Assembly (NCBI GenBank): GCA_015039465.1
Contig: MU130242.1
Coordinates: 44,585-108,584, forward strand
DNA from: Phlegmacium glaucopus
Lineage: Eukaryota > Basidiomycota > Agaricomycetes > Agaricales > Cortinariaceae
DNA: 64,000 nt
Direction: 5' to 3'
Both the position numbers and the translations under genes were made by a program. Positions 60,952 through 64,000 of this stretch are shown one piece after another. The notes under the pieces are model-generated. The model saw only the letters and a program-made list of their open reading frames with translations. It was not told where the DNA came from and made no database searches. The first letter of the stretch is position 1, and every line of letters begins with the position of its first letter.

Positions 60952-62327
60952 TCAAAGGACTCCGAGAAGATTGCGGAATTTCTCGAATTTGAAACGGGCG
61001 AGCGGCTTTGTAAATGTATCCGCTATCATGTCGTCGGTAGGGCAGTAGAGTAAAATAATATGACCTTGCGAAACGGTTTGTCGAATAAAATGGAAATGAA
61101 CGTCGATATGTTTGGTGCGGCCGTGAAAGGTGGAGTCTTTTGAAAGACGAACGGCCCCCTGGTTATCGCAATAAAGCGTCGTAGGTACTGTAAAAATAAA
61201 AATTGAAGATAATTCAGTAAGTAACTTGTGAATCCAAATAATATCTTTGGAGGAATGGGTAAGGGCGACATATTCAGCCTTGGTACTGGATAAAGTGATG
61301 ATTGGCTGTTTCTTCGAGCTCCAGGAGACAGCTCCTGACCCAATAAAGCAAATCCCGAAATTGAGTGACGGTGATTCTGAGATGCCCAATCTGCGTCCGA
61401 GTAGCCGGCTAGGGTAGAATGAGAACCTCCGAGGATGAGCTTATAATCTTTCGTTCCAGAAAGGTAACGAAAAACTCTGGTAACGGCTTGGAGGTGTGTC
61501 ATATGAGGTGCCTCGAGGTATCGAGACAAATTAGAGACCACGAACGCGATGTCTGGTCTTGTCATAGTGGTAGCGTACATGAGACAACCAATCATTTCTC
61601 GATACTTTGTTTTCTCGGAAGGTGTGAGAAGAGTGGCGGAAACGTGAGGTGAATCGGGAGTAAAATCAATTCCAACTTCCATGGGTGTGACGGCTACACG
61701 GGCGTCTTCGAGACCGAAATGAATAACAATTTGCTCGATGTAGGCTTGCTGGCTTAAGGAAATTGTATGAGCTGTGAGATCGTGAGTGATACTGACTCCT
61801 AGTAACCAATTAATGGGTCCTAAGTCAGAAATTTCGAAGCGTTCCGTGAGTTGTTTCTGGATTAAAGTGTTGGCGATGTCGGAGGAATTTGCGATGACAG
61901 TAAAATCGTCAGTCGCAGCAGCAACGATTGTGAAATTATCACCGTCGATTTTATAGAAAACTGCTTCATCTGCGATAGAAACTGAGTAACCGATGTCAGT
62001 GAAAAATCTTTTCACTTCGGCGTACCAGTCGTGAGCGCCTTGTTTCGAGCCATATACTGACACAAGCCATTTACTGACAACGTTTGGTTTATCTTTGAGA
62101 TCTGGGGGTAATTCACGGAAGTTTTCGTATTTTGGAGGTAATTCGGAGTAGATCGTGATGTTGTCTTGCAATCGAGAGTTTAAATATGCATTCTTGACAT
62201 CACATTGGTGGATGGCGGCGCCTTTCTGAGCAGCAAAGGAAAGAAGGATTCGTAGTGTAGGTGCGCGAACCGTTGGAGCGAAAGTGTCAATATAATCAAC
62301 TCCAAATTGTTGCTTGAAACCCTTCAC
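60952..62327 (-). pseudogene. Ty1/copia reverse transcriptase and RNase H, frameshifted
   Basis: The minus strand begins KGFKQQFGVDYIDTFAPTVR (RT), with CDVKNAYLNS (first catalytic Asp), SVYGSKQGAHDWY, AATDDFTV in place of the usual YVDD box, NWLLGVSI, RPDIAFVVSNLSRYL, then RNase H with SDADWASQN. A one-base frameshift near 61345 moves the rest (SSTKAEYVALTHSSKDIIW; ADTFTKPLARFKFEK) to another frame, ending at 60952. The N-terminal part of RT is missing at a poly-A junction. Confidence 0.85.
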
Positions 62328-62352
62328 AAAAAAAAAAAAAAAAAAAAAAAAA
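62328..62352. repeat. poly-A tract at an insertion junction
   Basis: A run of about 25 A lies exactly where copia RT coding stops and unrelated DNA starts. Confidence 0.8.
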
Positions 62353-62983
62353 GCTTAACCATAGTACCCAACACTATCTCCACCACTTAAGTGCCAATTT
62401 CTGAAGTGGCTTATAGAGCTTTTACGACCTTGTTAAGCTGTAGAGTTACAGGTACTGAGAGGACGTAGTTTACCACGACAGCTTGCTCGATTAGCCTGCG
62501 TAGACCTACCACAAGCTCGCTACAATCTTCGTCGATTTGACGGTTTCTTGGATACCCGTCTCCGTCAGTCAGTAGTACAGACCTAAGCATTAGCTCATGG
62601 ATGGGCACGAGATGGGCTCAGCTTTTGTGGTAAGCTCTACCGCTGTCCAGTTTTTGGCCTGGATAGTCCCCATGTAGGAACCCCAACGTTCCAAACCCAT
62701 TTCTCCGATCTGCGACCTTTTGAGCTTGGAGCTCGACTCCTTCCGGCAAAACAACCCCAACTGTCACTTAGTTTCCCCATGGCCCAAATAACCGGCCCTT
62801 TCTTGGCGCAACCCTAACTCTCTCTGCAGATAAAGCTACTTTCGTCTCGCAATCTCGGACTACTTCAGCGCTAACTTCCCCCTTTGCTACATGAATGGTT
62901 AGTCTGGGTAGGGGTCAGTAGATTGTTAGGAGCTTTGATAGGATGTGGACAGCTTTTAGGTAGATACGGTCTGTTCAGTGAGC
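62353..62983. other. unidentified insert within the copia element
   Basis: It replaces the integrase core and RT start of the copia element. A minus-strand frame at 62411-62608 (VVVNYVLSVPVTLQLNKVVK) is the only notable one. I do not recognise the family; read on the minus strand it ends in poly-T. Confidence 0.4.
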
Positions 62984-63498
62984 TCGGACTTTTCCGCGGG
63001 TTTCTGTATGGACTTCTTCTTTTTTGGGGACTTTGTGGGCTAAGTCGAAATCGTGGTGTAGTCTTTCGTTCTGCTTTGAGTGACTTTCCCGAGGTGCTCA
63101 AGCTATTGCTTGTTAAGCCAGCACCTTTTGCGGTTGCACACCGTTGCAGCGCGCGATTACGACCTAATCGGCTACAGCTCCTTCGTAAACTACAGCTCCT
63201 TCAATATCTGGTTTTCTAAGCAGAAGTAGGTTAAGCTGAGGGGGAACGAGTTTCTAGTGAAAGGGGAAAGCCAGATCTTGAAGGAGCTGTAGTTTACGAA
63301 GGAGCTGTAGCCGATTAGGTCGTAATCGCGCGCTGCAACGGTGTGCAACCGCAAAAGGTGCTGGCTTAACAAGCAATAGCTTGAGCACCTCGGGAAAGTC
63401 ACTCAAAGCAGAACGAAAGACTACACCACGATTTCGACTTAGCCCACAAAGTCCCCAAAAAAGAAGAAGTCCATACAGAAACCCGCGGAAAAGTCCGA
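62984..63498. repeat. 221-bp perfect inverted repeat (foldback), 73-bp spacer
   Basis: Arms are 62984-63204 and 63278-63498, identical as reverse complements by my reading; imperfect pairing continues a few bases into the loop. A transcript across it would form a long hairpin. ORFs across it are artefacts of the symmetry. It begins exactly where the copia integrase reading is lost. Confidence 0.85.
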
Positions 63499-64000
63499 AC
63501 CAACTCTCTGAACCTTAAGCCAAGCCTCATATTTCTTGTAGAATTCGAAGACTTCTGATTTTTGCTTTAGGAAATATACGCGCTCCTCGTGACTGAATAG
63601 GTCCTGGAACAGCAAGTAATATTCCTTTCCCCCAATTGACTTCACGGAAGCTGGCCCCCACACATCAGCGACAACTTTATCTCCGTAAGCTTTATATTCG
63701 GTTTTGCTTTCTTTAGGAAAAGATTTACGAATAGCCTTTGACTTGATATAGATTTCGCAAAATTTGGGTTTGGACAACATATCAAGATTTATCCCAGTAA
63801 CCATCCCTTTTTCTACCATTTGTCATAAGTCGTCATGGTTTACGTGTCCCATTTGCCGATGCAGCTCGTTAATTGAGATTTGTTTGACAGCGACATTAGC
63901 GGTATGCGTGTCTTGGGGAACTGGCTCAATTACGTGGTATAAACCTCGAATTTCAGGAATACGGGCGATATTTTTCGATTTCGCACTTCGGATGGTACAG
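63499..64000 (-). pseudogene. Ty1/copia GAG-pre-integrase and integrase start
   Basis: The minus strand reads INELHRQMGHVNHDDL, then a TGA at about 63823, then a frame with EYKAYGDKVVADVWGPASVK (first catalytic Asp of integrase) and EYYLLFQDLFSHEERVYFLK. The zinc motif is damaged: the expected C-x2-C is CEIY, with Tyr for the second Cys. Coding stops at 63498, at the foldback. The element continues past the window. Confidence 0.8.

Noticed and set aside
62328..62352. Poly-A as the tail of a LINE or SINE
   Set aside because: The tract is on the wrong side for a plus-strand insert; a minus-strand element would show poly-T on this strand. Origin left open.
62884..63219. Open frames on both strands across the foldback
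   Set aside because: They mirror each other because of the inverted repeat and show no family motif.

Overview
The window is nuclear DNA of a basidiomycete fungus, most likely an agaricomycete. Genes are cut by many 49-107 nt GT-AG introns. Families typical of that group are present: a FunK1-type kinase, NACHT/STAND fragments, a lineage-specific 7-transmembrane family, a basidiomycete-style omega-like GST, and Ty1/copia and TIR elements. No CRISPR array, tRNA or rRNA was recognised.

Layout. (1) 1-13.3 kb holds mostly single-copy genes: KRE33/NAT10 RNA cytidine acetyltransferase (13 exons), the first 7TM gene (copy A), an intact GST on the minus strand, an unidentified minus-strand gene, the splicing factor CWC2, an unidentified spliced gene and a decayed NACHT/STAND fragment. 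(2) 13.4-60.3 kb is a complex amplified region. It carries nine more copies (B-J) of the same 7TM gene, all on the plus strand, each behind a related promoter. Between them lie shuffled, decaying pieces of other genes: three 3' fragments of KRE33 (plus strand), three dead GST copies, nine fragments of a GWT1/PIG-W-like gene whose parent is outside the window, five copies of a single-pass membrane protein missing its first exon, two F-box/LRR-like fragments, three copies of a non-coding-looking segment X, and a FunK1 kinase cut off just after its HRD motif. (3) 60.3-64 kb is a nest of Ty1/copia remnants in both orientations, interrupted by an unrelated insert with a 221-bp perfect foldback.

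The central observation is the ten-copy 7TM array. Eight copies (A, C, D, E, F, G, I, and B apart from one insertion) keep open frames through the same six-exon structure. B is split by an 800-bp TA-flanked TIR element, H has a palindromic rearrangement replacing its centre, and J carries a 1.45-kb hAT-like insertion in its last exon. In the intact copies most differences fall in two predicted loops on the same side of the membrane, while the membrane segments and C-tail stay conserved. Two C-tail types are distributed among copies in a way that suggests gene conversion. The accompanying fragments of KRE33, GST and GWT1 keep their introns, so amplification was at the DNA level and not by retrotransposition.

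Gene models were built by hand from splice motifs and reading-frame continuity. Family names rest on recognised motifs, not on any search.
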